64,000 bases of DNA from Allacma fusca. Taxonomy: Eukaryota > Arthropoda > Collembola > Symphypleona > Sminthuridae. The notes beneath the pieces were generated by a model. It did not search any database, had not been told where the DNA came from, and was given only the letters and a program-made list of their open reading frames with translations. Shown here piece by piece: positions 36,001 to 47,759 of this stretch. The translations under genes were made by a program, and so were the position numbers. The stretch covers positions 34,272,250 through 34,336,249 of the forward strand of contig OX359249.1 of NCBI GenBank assembly GCA_947179485.1. Direction: 5' to 3'. Position 1 is the stretch's first letter; the number at the start of each line of letters is the position of its first letter.

Positions 36001-39000
36001 ACAAGCGATCTTTGACTAACTCTATGATTGAAATACTTACCTGGAACGAAAACAAGGGAACTGTCTGTGAAACTGTTCTTATCATTCCATGGTGTATCTT
36101 ACATAGCGTTCTTTTTCATCTGGAAACCCAAGAGCCTGTACTGTACCTGGATGAAGAGACGGCCCCTAATTCAGTCGTACTGCTTCAATTTGCTCACGAG
36201 TTCCTAAATAGATCCAATAAATGTACAATTTTTGACGGGAAGTTACTCACCTACACGGTTGATGTGCTCTTTGCAATTAGAAAGACTGATGACCACGGCT
36301 CCTATGAAGAAACGAAACATTGTATTGAACAAGCTATATTTTGTTTGTACTCCCATCCCAGTAAAAAATCCAAATTGAAGTATTTAACTGAGCACTGTAC
36401 GAATGGAATTGATTTGCAATGGTCTAGATGTATTCAGCTGTACGAATATTACAAACCAGAAGATATCCCTGAGTTCGACTCATACCAGTCAATTAGTGCG
36501 GAAGTTGAAGGCTTATTTCAAAGAATTTTATCAGCAATGCCCGACGATCTCAAGCCTAAAGAACAAGATTACGAAGAAATGAAACAAGTGCTAGATGGTA
36601 GTATTAAGGAAAAACCAAACGAGACTAACGTCAACTTCCCCCTTCAACTAATTAATATCTACTACCTTTTGGGTGACCACTATTTTAAAACTAAGGATTG
36701 GACAAAAGCGGTCGAGTATTACACGTATGACTTAACCGTCATACCTTCCAGATTCGATTCATGGGCCGCAATTGCACTTTCCAAAGGAGAAATGATCAGT
36801 AGCAAACTGAATGCTTGTGAAAATTATGTTGCAGAAGAAGTTCTGAAAAACTCCGACATTGTCATCAATTGTTTTCAACGAGCTTTGGATTTGGAACCGA
36901 CCAATTCAAAAATAAGAATTGAATTCGGCTCTTTTGTTTACGCTATGCACTCGTTTTGTTCCAGATTGCTCAAAGGAGCCGAATCTTTAAGTTTTGATAA
37001 GTTTGACATTGTGGAAACGAAAAAAGATGCACTATTAAAGGAAGCAATTAACTGCTTTGAGCCGCTAGCAAAATCATACGGTGGAGTTAATGGGAACAGT
37101 GGAGATGATGATGAGCAGCATGAACTTTGGATACATCACTATTTGTTGGGTAAAGTCATGGAAAAACTGGATCATACTAATCCCGAGATGTTCCTCAACC
37201 AGTATGAATTAGCGGGCAAGCTCATTGCTGAACAAGGGGCTCCTTATCCTGCAAAAATCAACTTTTACAATCCCCCTGAACTCGCAGTCGAGGCTCTGGA
37301 GATTTATTATAGGTAGTGATATTTGTAGACCTATAAGGTAGTTTCTTTCTAGTAGGTAATATTGTTGTTCGTAGTTTGGTTTTTATATTTTAATTTTTAA
37401 ATAATTTGGCAGGATTCATGCCAGCATCTTGACGTACATTGAAAAACATGAATATGATGAAGAGAAAGAGTCAGTATTATCAGGATATATTAAAAGAGCT
37501 GCCTGCAGTCCTTTCGTGAAGTCTAAACAGAGTAGGGGTGGCGGTGGTTCAGAAACTAGTGAACGTAAGAGGAAGGCCAATGAAGGGTCTAAAAAGGTAA
37601 GGTCAATGTTACCTCAGAAATAAACTAACTCATTAATGTTATAATTACTTAACTCAAATAAGTGTTATGAATTTTTTAGGATCAGGTGGAGATACGAAAT
37701 TTGGTACAAGATATGCTTAAGAAGGTAGAAGAAATGATGAATAATGAAAGTAACGGAAGCAGTAGCTCTAGCTCAGATGAGGACGATGATGCTACTTCAG
37801 TTACTAGTTCTCAGGCTTCAACTCTGTATTCTTCTGAAGAAGAAAATACTAATCAGCCTTCTTTACCCCCGGTTGTACCAATGAGCTCGTTTGGGTTATC
37901 AGCATTTCAGGAGAAAATGAGAGAAAAGGAAATTCAAGAAAATAGAATTATGAAGGCCCAAACCACTGCAGCTGTTTCGAAATCCGCGGAGGATTCTAGT
38001 AAAGTTTCTTGTAGGCCGAGTAGCGCCACCAGTGTAAAGTCCGTACCTTCAGCGGAGCAAAATAAGTTTTACAAAGATTTTACAAGCATTAAGTACGGAT
38101 TACTTATATCTCAGTGCCTTTCTGCTCTTGAGGAATGTATTGTTCGATTTCCTCAGCACCACAAGTCCTACTTTCGAATTTCGTATATTTATGCAATATT
38201 AACGAAGAATAATTGGAAAATTTCTAAGGATTATCTCCTTGGAAGTGCCTCTACTGACAAAAAGAGAATTTCGGGGTTATTTGCTGACAGGAAGACTAAT
38301 AATTTTTTTAATGTAAGGTTTAATATAGTATTAACGAAAAAAATACGTTTACAATGGTCAATATATTTTCCTGATATAATGGTTGTAGGGTGTATGGAGG
38401 AATCCAGTTGATGATATTGACCGACCGGGAAGTTTTCCGTATCACATGGCTCGAACCATTCAGCATTTACTTGAAGTTCTTGAACGGCTCAATGACCACC
38501 AGCTGCTGGCGGAAGTTGCAATCGCATTATCCAAGGTTCCCGAACAGGATAAACAGTACCTCTACAATAGTGAGCGGCAGCAGTTTTCGCAGCAGGCGTT
38601 TTCGTCATGTGTGGGTGCTGCAAAACGATACTTTTCGTTAGCTCAAGATATTAAAGACGGAGCAATCTCAATTTTTGAAACATATCAAAAGCTCCAAAAA
38701 TTTAATGCAAAAGAGAACGTTCTTGCGTCTGTGTTACTGGATTGTTATAAACAATACCTGGAGAAGTTTGTAAGTCTGAATGAAACTATTTGGTTGCTGA
38801 TTTCCTAAAAATATGATTAAAAGATATGATACAAATTTTGTTTACTACATGCCCGTTAATTCGATTTTAGGGCCAGAGTATGGAAACAACAAGTGCAATT
38901 ACGCTTGATCATGCTTTTAAATTCTTCCAACACTTGACGTGGGCCTCGAAAACAAATCCTGGGTCTGCCAAAGTTATTGGTTCTAAAAATGCGAATTTAA

Positions 39001-41011
39001 TTGGCTCTGTTGCTCCAATAGTAGCCAATGTAGGAAGTCAAGATTTGATTTCTTTTATGGTAACCGTTTATAATACAAGCTTATTAGACGGGAAATGAAT
39101 GTGAACATTTAGTATCTTGCGTCTTTTGGTTTTAGGACGGAAAGACTACAAATACCGTCAGTGAAGTAACTGGAAGCTTAAAAGCTGAGAACCGGAAGAA
39201 AAAAGAATCTCTTGGGAGACAAGCAGCTGATAAACAGCAAGTTCTGAAATCTGTGTTCTCCACATCAAGTATTCAGGCATCTAGTTGGCCAAGGGTTGAT
39301 AAAAGCATTGCTGACAAAGATTTGGGACTTTCAAAGAAGAAGCAAAGTAACAATTTATTACCTTCAAATCTTCAGAACTTTGGGGATAACTGTTTTAATG
39401 TTGATTTTTTTGTGTAGTCCCTCCAAATGAACCTAATATACTTGCTGGAATGCAAGCAACTGTAACTCCCAAAGTTTTAAAGACCCATGCCTCTGTGTTT
39501 CCAAGTAATGAGGAGAAGATCAGAAGCTTACCGCCTACGAATTTCACAGAAAATAAATGGAAAAGTTATGTTCAATCCGAATACCTGAAGCAGACAGCAG
39601 GCGCTAACACGTCGGCAAATGACCCTGAAATAATTGACCTTTCGCATCATCGAAGTGATAACAGTAGGTTAAAAAGGCGAGCATCCGCAGATACTGATGA
39701 GGTCGACCCTGTGGCGTTAGTTCCTCCGAAGAAAGCAGCTATTCGCCGTGAAGGTTTAAGCTGGTCTAAGACCCAAGATGAAGCTAAGCTCGGAAACAGT
39801 GAAAAAGGCATTCAAATTATTAAGCCAACGACAGTCCCTACAAAATGTACGCCAATAGTCACTGTTTCTACGAAGAATACGCCGTCTGGCACAGCTCCTG
39901 CCATAGGCATACCAACGACTTCTACTTCGGGTGGTTCTATACCATTCAATTTATTTATGGAGTGCGTTAACAAAAATCCAAAAACGTATGATATTATTCT
40001 TGATGCAATTAATAAACAGTCCCTCACGAAACGCTACGACTTTTCAAGCCAACCTGCTCCCAACAGTAGCTCTGGAAAGTATATACCTTCGAGTCACGCG
40101 ATTCAGACTAAAATCTCCTCTAAGCAGCCAAATTCTCAGGATTCTTTGCTCATTGCACCATCCAAACCAGTAATAGTTAGACCAAGTAATGTACCGACAT
40201 CGTATTCACAACCATTGCCGTCACCAGCTCACTTACACAGTACTAAGGATTTTCGGGAAAAGGTGAAATTTCAAGCTGCATGTTCAAACCAACCTTCAAA
40301 AATGGGTGCTCCCGGTATTTCCAAGTCTGTTCCAGTGTCAGTGAATTCATTTTCGTCAAGAAACACATCCCCCTTCAAAGCTCAGACTACTATAGTGTCG
40401 AATCCAGCAAGTGATAAACCCAATCAAAGTATTGGGGGAATTACAGCTCATGATAACAATGCTACACCACCTCCAGCACACGGCCGCCGCACCAGAGCTG
40501 CATCCGAATGGAGTAGCGGGGATGAACCGGAAATTATAGATCTCACAACCCCACCCCGAAAAAATGACAGTGGTTTAAAAATTACAGAAATTACTAGCCA
40601 GCCAAGTAAGTACAGAATATTTACTGCACATCAGTGTTGATAATTATATTTTTATTTTAGGAGGAATTAATTACAGAATCGAAAAATTGATAAATATTTA
40701 CAGTATATCTGTATATTATAAAAATATATAAAAATGGATAGGTTAGGTATATAGATAAAAATATTATTTTGTTAATTATGGAATATTAATTTTTCTCGTG
40801 TTTGGTATCAGTTTGGCCTCAGTGTCAGCGATCTTTTGTAAGTATACATAATTTTTTATTTGCAGAAATTGTGAAACAGTCAGAAGAAATGTACTTTGTA
40901 GCAAGAACAACTACGAACTACCCTATGCCTCCGAAGAAAAAAATACAGGCGCGCCAACGAAATATGTCAAGTGAAAGTTCTGAAGAACCGGAGGTTATCA
41001 TCCTTGACTAG
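33053..41011 (+). CDS. CABIN1: CABIN1 homologue (calcineurin-binding protein cabin-1), complete
   Basis: Fourteen phase-consistent exons: 33053-33145, 33260-33370, 33509-34168, 34256-34478, 34612-34852, 34937-35179, 35273-37312, 37413-37596, 37680-38312, 38389-38769, 38871-39059, 39136-39346, 39418-40605 and 40866-41011. They encode about 2180 residues (human 2220). It starts MLRFKALNGEE. TPR-type repeats follow (ESAQRVLLEAVRLDPNN; YYLLGDHYFKTKDWTKAVEYY), and GVWRNPVDDIDRPGSF in exon 10 is the clearest family match. Exon 9 holds a Ser/Asp/Glu-rich stretch. The C-terminal third is Ser/Pro-rich and disordered, with three PE(I/V)I motifs. The family is part of the HIRA H3.3 chaperone complex and inhibits calcineurin and MEF2. 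Whether the calcineurin site is kept cannot be told by eye. Confidence 0.93.
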
Positions 41012-43985
41012 TTCTTCAAGCTTAAGTTTTTGAACTGTTGTTAATTTTGTACTGTTAAAACATTAGAAAAGTCGAGCAAATGCTTTCCGTACAAATTCAG
41101 CTCATATCTGTTGTCTTGCATTTCCATTTTTAAGTATGTGTAATCTATTAAGTTGAACATCTTTTGTTCAGTTCTATTCCACATCCATATACAATTATTT
41201 GATTTTCCGTTACTCTCTTGTTGGTGCTTATTTCATAATGGATGATTGGTGTCATTTTTATGGGCTATTTTGATTTAGTAGAGACTCCCATGCAATACGT
41301 GTACATTTAATGTGGATTTGTTAATTAATTACTTCTTGCTGTCATCTCCGTATGCACTAAATTCGTGCAATAGTACATTTACTGTTAACGGTAAAATTTT
41401 GTCCGTCTAATGTTTTCTCACTTATGTATTGTCTGCACGCGGTAAGATGAAATGCTCAGTTTTGCTTTTGTCATGTAAGCACATACTTTGATGCACAGCG
41501 ACAAGCCGAACTGTTGTGTTTACTTTCACAGTAGTATTTAAACACGTTTTAAATGGGTCAATATGAAGAATCAATTTCAAACCATATCTTTTCTACGATG
41601 TAAATACTTGCAGTAATGGTAGTGCCTCGTTTAAAGTCAACTTTTGCATGCGTCAGTCAGTCCAGATTATTTTTAGCGTGTTGGTTTCCATTGGATTATT
41701 TTCATTTATATGTATGCACGTACATTGTATGTAGTTCTAAACTTTAAAATTGTCGACCTGGCAAAAATTTCAGTCATTTTTATTAAGCTTTTTAAAATTT
41801 TCAGTACTACTTATTGTGATGTAGCTATGGTTGATTTTATTATGAATTTTGTCCCTGTGAATGTTGTGATTGTGAAATTTCAGGTTATCAAGAGGTAACT
41901 GTCGGTGGAGCTTCTTACCAAAAATTTTATTACATCTCATAAGTTCCAGAAATCCTGAACCATTGCTGTCGCTTGATCATGCGAATTTTTATGCTCAGTT
42001 TAGAGAAAACATTTTTAAGTTCCCGTAAATATTGAAATACTTCTGGTTATATTTGAACGTGGGAAAGTGGTTGCGGTGGGGCTCACTGAGCACCATGAGG
42101 TAATCAGAGACACAATTTTCTGCGCTTTTAGGGTAACAGGCCCAGAGTCAAATTCAACAAGTGACCGTGCACAACTAAAACAAAACAGTAAAATTGGTAT
42201 TCAAGAATTGTAACCATGGATATTTGGCGGCTGATGAACATGCTCTTCTAACAACTTATCGGTTGGCTGATGTAATTTATTATTATTGTTTTGGTCGTGT
42301 AGTTGATAGCATTGGTTGATGTATTTTCTATTTTCTTTGCATCTTTTACCTAAGTCCTGCCAGTTACCTGATAAGAAATCAGAATAATAATTACATTTAT
42401 TTTATTGAGTAATGGCTTCGTGAATTATCGGGACAATGGGAGCTAATTTGTGATTCCAGCTAACTTAAACATATATACTGTATGATATATTGTAAGCACA
42501 TGCATTCTTGCAAAGCTTGAGCTACGCTAGCTAATTGTAAGAATCTTCACCCAAACCCTAGAACATTAGTTGTATTTTTAAAGACTGAAAAACTGTAAAA
42601 TCTATTGAATATGAAAATAAACACAAGAGCATTTCCAAACTAAACTCGTGTGTTGGATTTTTGAAAATAGAACCATATAATATTAAAATATTTTACGTTT
42701 ACGCATAGTAAACTTGAAGTTGAAGTAAATATCCCACATAGATGAACTGCCAGTATCTACTAGTAGTCAAATCCTGATTATGAATACAGCGAAGCTGAGA
42801 GGTGAATTTTGTTGAGCAAGACAGCTATACAATAAAGATTAGCATAAAACATAGTAGTATCAGTACCACTAATTTTTGTCCTGAGCCACAAATAATACTT
42901 TATTTAAAGTCATATAATTGACATAATAATATATATTAAATAACCAGGGTAAAATTTCACTGAATATTAACAGTAAGCAACTTTATTTCTTGAAATATTT
43001 CGAACTTAGCTTTTCATCAGACCACTGATAAATCAGTTTTTATAAAGTCATCATTTGAATTGAATTGAAACTCATCACATAATCAGTCCGGTGATAATTA
43101 CATCTGCCAGCCCTTCACACGCATTTAATTCAATAAATTAATCATTATACCATGGATTTATGAATTGTAGGCTTGTGAATTGCTCTAAAGAGTTGCCATA
43201 AAAATAAATATATTTTCTTTACGCCAATCTTGCCACGTGCGGTCATGGGTACGGTCACCCTGGACCAACCAGGGTAGAAAATTCCGCCATGATTATTACA
43301 TTTAATTGCAACCCCCGGCCAACCTGTCGGTTTTAATGCTGAGGGCAAGAGTAAAAACATTTTTATGACTGCACCCCTGATTTTAAGGTCCGCAATCTCG
43401 AATGATTCTCCATTAAATTTGCTACAGAAGAAGACTTTCGAACAATTTTATGAATGCCGGACCGTCCACGAAAAAATGGCAAATTCAGTCATTCGTTTTT
43501 TCCTCATCTCTGTCACTTTTGCTCCGCCTCAATTTCCTCAGCCTTGCTCCGGGTCTCCTCATGTCCACAGTTCTCAACGTAGAGACCTGTATTATAGCTC
43601 CTTGGAAAGCCAATAAAATTTCCTACAAACTAGCGTTAAAATATCCTCTGAAAAAATTTCTGCGAGAATCAATAAATGAGGAAATTACAGAAAAACTACT
43701 TTGCTTGATGTTTTTTGACCCTGTGATCTCAAATATTGACCCAGGCCATTGAAATAAATTTTAGAAAATCTGGAACTAAATTTGTTACAAACTAGGGGGA
43801 TCAAAATTTCTGAACCACGCCTTGTTATGAGCTAAATGAGGACAAGTGATGGTCACCCTGTACCTCCATTGACGCAAACTGGGCTTGCCTCCGATTTTTA
43901 CTACAAACAAAACAAGCTATAAGTGCATACGAAAACCTTCCTTTTGCTCTTAAGATGCATTGCATCTGACCCATGTTGCTTTCAA
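41012..43985. other. CABIN1 3' region and spacer
   Basis: Probably CABIN1 3'UTR in its first part, then spacer. AATAAA-type signals occur, for example near 42613. Frames at 41710-41898 and 43145-43752 have no recognisable product. Confidence 0.4.
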
Positions 43986-43991
43986 TTAGTA

Positions 43992-45166
43992 ATGCCCATA
44001 TTTTTAGTCCATTTTGATTTTAATTTTTAATTCTCATATTTTTAGTCTATTTTGATTTCAATTTTTAATTCTCATATTTTTAGTCCATTTTGATTTTAAT
44101 TTTTAATTCTCATATTTTTAGTCCATTTTGATTTCAATTTTTAATTCTCATATTTTTAGTCCATTTTGATTTCAATTTTTAATTCTCATATTTTTAGTCC
44201 ATTTTGATTTCAATTTTTAATTCTCATATTTTTTTAGTCCATTTTGATTTTAATTTTTAATTCTCATATTTTTAGTCCATTTTGATTTTAATTTTTAATT
44301 CTCATATTTTAGTACATTTTGATTTTAATTTTTAATAAATATTTTTAGTCCATTTTGATTTTAATTTTTAATAAATATTTTTAGTCCATTTTGATTTTAA
44401 TTTTTAATAAATATTTTTAGTCCATTTTGATTTTAATTTTTAATAAATATTTTTAGTCCATTTTGATTTTAATTTTTAATAAATATTTTTAGTCCATTTT
44501 GATTTTAATTTTTAATAAATATTTTTAGTCCATTTTGATTTTAATTTTTAATAAATATTTTTAGTCCATTTTGATTTTAATTTTTAATAAATATTTTTAG
44601 TCCATTTTGATTTTAATTTTTAATAAATATTTTTAGTCCATTTTGATTTTAATTTTTAATAAATATTTTTAGTCCATTTTGATTTTAATTTTTAATAAAT
44701 ATTTTTAGTCCATTTTGATTTTAATTTTTAATAAATATTTTTAGTCCATTTTGATTTTAATTTTTAATAAATATTTTTAGTCCATTTTGATTTTAATTTT
44801 TAATTCTTATATTTTTAGTCCATTTTGATTTTAATTTTTAATTCTCATATTTTAGTACATTTTGATTTTAATTTTTAATAAATATTTTTAGTCCATTTTG
44901 ATTTTAATTTTTAATAAATATTTTTAGTCCATTTTGATTTTAATTTTTAATAAATATTTTTAGTCCATTTTGATTTTAATTTTTAATAAATATTTTTAGT
45001 CCATTTTGCTTTTAATTTTTAATAAATATTTATAGTCCATTTTGATTTTAATTTTTAATAAATATTTTTAGTCCATTTTGATTTTAATTTTTAATAAATA
45101 TTTTTAGTCCATTTTGATTTTAATTTTTAATAAAATTTTTAGCCCATTTTTCCCTTAATTTTTAAT
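43992..45166. repeat. 36/38-bp minisatellite array
   Basis: About 30 tandem units of an AT-rich repeat with the core TTTTTAGTCCATTTTGATTT. Two unit types exist: about 38 bp ending TTAATTCTCATAT and 36 bp ending TTAATAAATAT. Type 1 fills 43992-44330, then about 13 type 2 units, two type 1 units, and type 2 again to the end. A rare AGTAC variant unit appears at both type switches (44301 and 44844). Confidence 0.95.
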
Positions 45167-46070
45167 GCATTCATATTTGTCAATTGTATATTTAAATAAA
45201 CCTTATGTAGCTAATTTACATTTAATAATAAAAATTGTATAATTAATCGTATATGCAACTAGATGCTATTGCCTCTCTAACTATATGGGTAGGGAGGCCC
45301 GACGTGGTGAGCACTGTTTCTTGCGCTCCTTGCATTTGCACCGGTTGTCACGTTGTTGGTAACTCATTTAAACGACAGTGAACTGTTGACTCCTTTTGTG
45401 TGTCATTCTGGTGAGGGAAATTGAATCGGGTGAGAGTTCCTATTACGTATACATACGTACTATCTTGAAAATATATTTCTTTCCAATTAAATATAAATAA
45501 TATTTTCAAATTCAAAGAATTGCATGAAATAATTAATCGTGTTTTATGTAAATACTTTCAACCTTTACAGTAAATCTGAATTGTGATCAATTCGATAGAA
45601 GGTGAGGAGAATTAATTGTTATCGGATTATTTGTAATTAATTCAATTTTTTTATTATTGTTATTTTAATCAATAGATCAAATTTAATTTGTTTTTGATCC
45701 TTCATCCAGTTCAAGTTCAAATATCATTCTGTTTATCAGATTGATTTTCATTTCTTGATGATAATATTTAACACTTAAGTAAACAGTTGTGTATCAAACA
45801 TTAAGTGAACATTGCACTTTTTCAATTAATACTTTTTACTTTGACGGCCCTGCAATTCAGGTGTGTAACAAATTTAAAAAAAAATGTTATCACATATAGC
45901 CAGGGAAATATTTAGTGGAATCAATCATTTCGTGGGAACATAGATTGTAATACTTAGTTTTTGAAAGGTTCAGTAAGTAAATCAAGGGATGGATGATTGG
46001 ATTTTGGATTGTGAGAATTAAGAAGAAATAATTGTGTGAGTAATAGAAAGTATGTTTTGTTGTCTTACAG
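45167..46070. other. spacer and NDUFAF2 upstream region
   Basis: AT-rich spacer, ending in a good acceptor (TTTGTTGTCTTACAG, last base 46070). The NDUFAF2 leader therefore has at least one untranslated exon upstream, not located. Confidence 0.45.
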
Positions 46071-46082
46071 ATTGTTTTCAAA

Positions 46083-46770
46083 ATGCCTAAAGAAAGAGAC
46101 CTGCTGAAAATTATTTGGACAAATTTTATTAATTCTCTGAGACCTAGGCAGTTTAGAGGAAATCTAATGGGGGAAGATAAATTGGGAAATAAATATTTCG
46201 AAATTCCTGCAAGTAACTTGTTAGTTCAATTTTCAGTTATTAGTGTTGAGTGGTGAGACGGAAAGTCAGTCAAATGTGGTATTTTCATAGATCCCAGTAT
46301 AGGCAAAAGGAGGAACTCCCGTTACTTTGAGCCAAAAGTGAAAGATCGGTTTGATCAAGACCTTCCTTCGGAATGGGAATGTGAGCACTACGGAATGATG
46401 TTTAAAAAGGACAATTTCATAGAATAGATGTGTTTAGAATGCAATAAATTTTGAATTGCTCTAGCATGGCTCCGTAATCGTCGAGAGAATCCTCCAACTT
46501 TAGAGGAAATAAACAGGAATCACGAGATTTTGGAGCTAACCCGCAAGAATGCGGCAGAGAAAGGATACATACCGAAGACAGCAATTCAGGAGAAAATGGG
46601 AGTAAATTCTGATTTATTTGATGCCTCCGTACCATTAATTTATTATGATTAGACAAGTGGTTGAACAAAATTCTGATCTTTCATTTTGTATGTTTTCGTA
46701 GACTTTCCCAAGACACGAAGAGTACGAGCTAATGCCTGGGGAGAAAGAAGATTGGAAAAAAGAAAAGTAA
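46083..46770 (+). CDS. NDUFAF2: NDUFAF2 (mimitin) homologue, complex I assembly factor
   Basis: Four exons, 46083-46212, 46291-46380, 46465-46601 and 46702-46770, join in phase (1, 1, 0), giving 141 residues (human 169). The start MPKERDLLKIIWTNF is followed by MGEDKLGNKYFEIP, matching the family's GTDQFGNKYYYIP-type block. Exon 2 gives RYFEPKVKDRFDQDLPSEWE and exon 3 WLRNRRENPPTLEEI, equivalent to the conserved WxxWIRRxRxxPPTxEE motif of the NDUFA12/NDUFAF2 family. The C-terminal half is shorter than in vertebrates. The protein takes the place of NDUFA12 during late mitochondrial complex I assembly. It is convergent with SMIM15, as in vertebrates. Confidence 0.88.
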
Positions 46771-46847
46771 CATTTTCATTGAAGTAGGAAATATTCGGTA
46801 AAAAACGCCTGCAGTGCAGTGTAATACGTTGTTAATTTTAATAGTCA

Positions 46848-46853
46848 AATAAA
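46848..46853 (+). terminator. polyadenylation signal of NDUFAF2
   Basis: AATAAA 78 nt after the stop codon. Confidence 0.55.
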
Positions 46854-47217
46854 GTATGTACTTGATATGGTTATTGTATTCCTAATGTTTTCAATTGCTG
46901 GCATAATCGTTCTTAAATGTCATTTGGAGATACAGTAGTAATTCAGGGTAGAGCATGATTAGCTCTCCAAAAATTACTTTTAATCCAGTACAACACAAGA
47001 CATTATCTGTAAATGCCCTAATTAATTAACAAGCCTAACTAAAAATTAGGCCTCAGTATCCGTGTAGTCAATATGTAAACCCTAACACAAATACACTTAA
47101 TGTGCTTCAACGAGTAACTTGCGTACAACATTTCAGAGATCAGTTCAGAGTAACTTTTATTTGTGACATTCCTGGAATGTACAGAAATACGCACCACACA
47201 CGTACACAACATTGTTA

Positions 47218-47223
47218 TTTATT
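47218..47223 (-). terminator. polyadenylation signal of SMIM15
   Basis: AATAAA on the minus strand about 185 nt after the SMIM15 stop. Confidence 0.4.
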
Positions 47224-47407
47224 TTTACAAACATCCATGATAATTTATCTCAAATTCAAAAACCAATAGTAGGATAGTACTTGACGAGCGAGCCCCTTCA
47301 AATGCACATTAACTCAGGATAGATTCTCCACATTAAAATGTATAACTCCGCTCGTTTGTCCCAGCCCAGTCAATCATTGCAGCCGGTCTTGATCAAGTAC
47401 CCCTGAC

Positions 47408-47689
47408 TTAATCCTGTTTGCTGCTGTTACTCCGCAGGGTGCGAGTTGACCTGGGTTTCGTCGGTGAGGACACTCGCTTTGTACCTTTTTTCCTCTCCTT
47501 ATTGGACTGGGCCTCAAAAGATTTGGATAGCTTCCAGGACAAAATCATCGAGATAATGAAAAGCGGTGACAAACATAAGAAAAGGTAGTACAGGAAATCC
47601 CAGGGATTCTTCAAAATCCATATCACCCACTCTCTCCACCATTCCTCCAACGCTGAAGTACTACCAGTCTTCAAATCACCCTCGTCCAT
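47408..47689 (-). CDS. SMIM15: SMIM15 homologue, small single-pass membrane protein
   Basis: A single coding exon of 93 residues with ATG at 47689. The frame remains open upstream but without ATG, and TTGATTGATTCTAG just upstream may be a leader acceptor. After an acidic N-terminus comes EEWWREWVIWILKNPWDF. A hydrophobic segment follows (residues about 31-49, YYLFLCLSPLFIISMIL), then SWKLSKSFEAQ and a Lys/Arg/Ser tail. The KNPWDF, L(S/T)PLF and SWKL blocks match vertebrate SMIM15 (74 residues), whose function is poorly known. The tail is longer than in human. Confidence 0.85.
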   Translation of the reverse strand: MDEGDLKTGSTSALEEWWREWVIWILKNPWDFLYYLFLCLSPLFIISMILSWKLSKSFEAQSNKERKKGTKRVSSPTKPRSTRTLRSNSSKQD

Positions 47690-47759
47690 CGTTTGTGTTA
47701 CTCTACTCAATCTAGAATCAATCAAAAAATACTTCCATTAATAACCACAATTACAGTAC

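Noticed and set aside
43145-43752. Frames and GGTCACCCTG motifs suggesting a transposon at 43250-43870
   Set aside because: CAGGGT ends are present on both sides, but no matching target duplication or extended inverted repeat was found.
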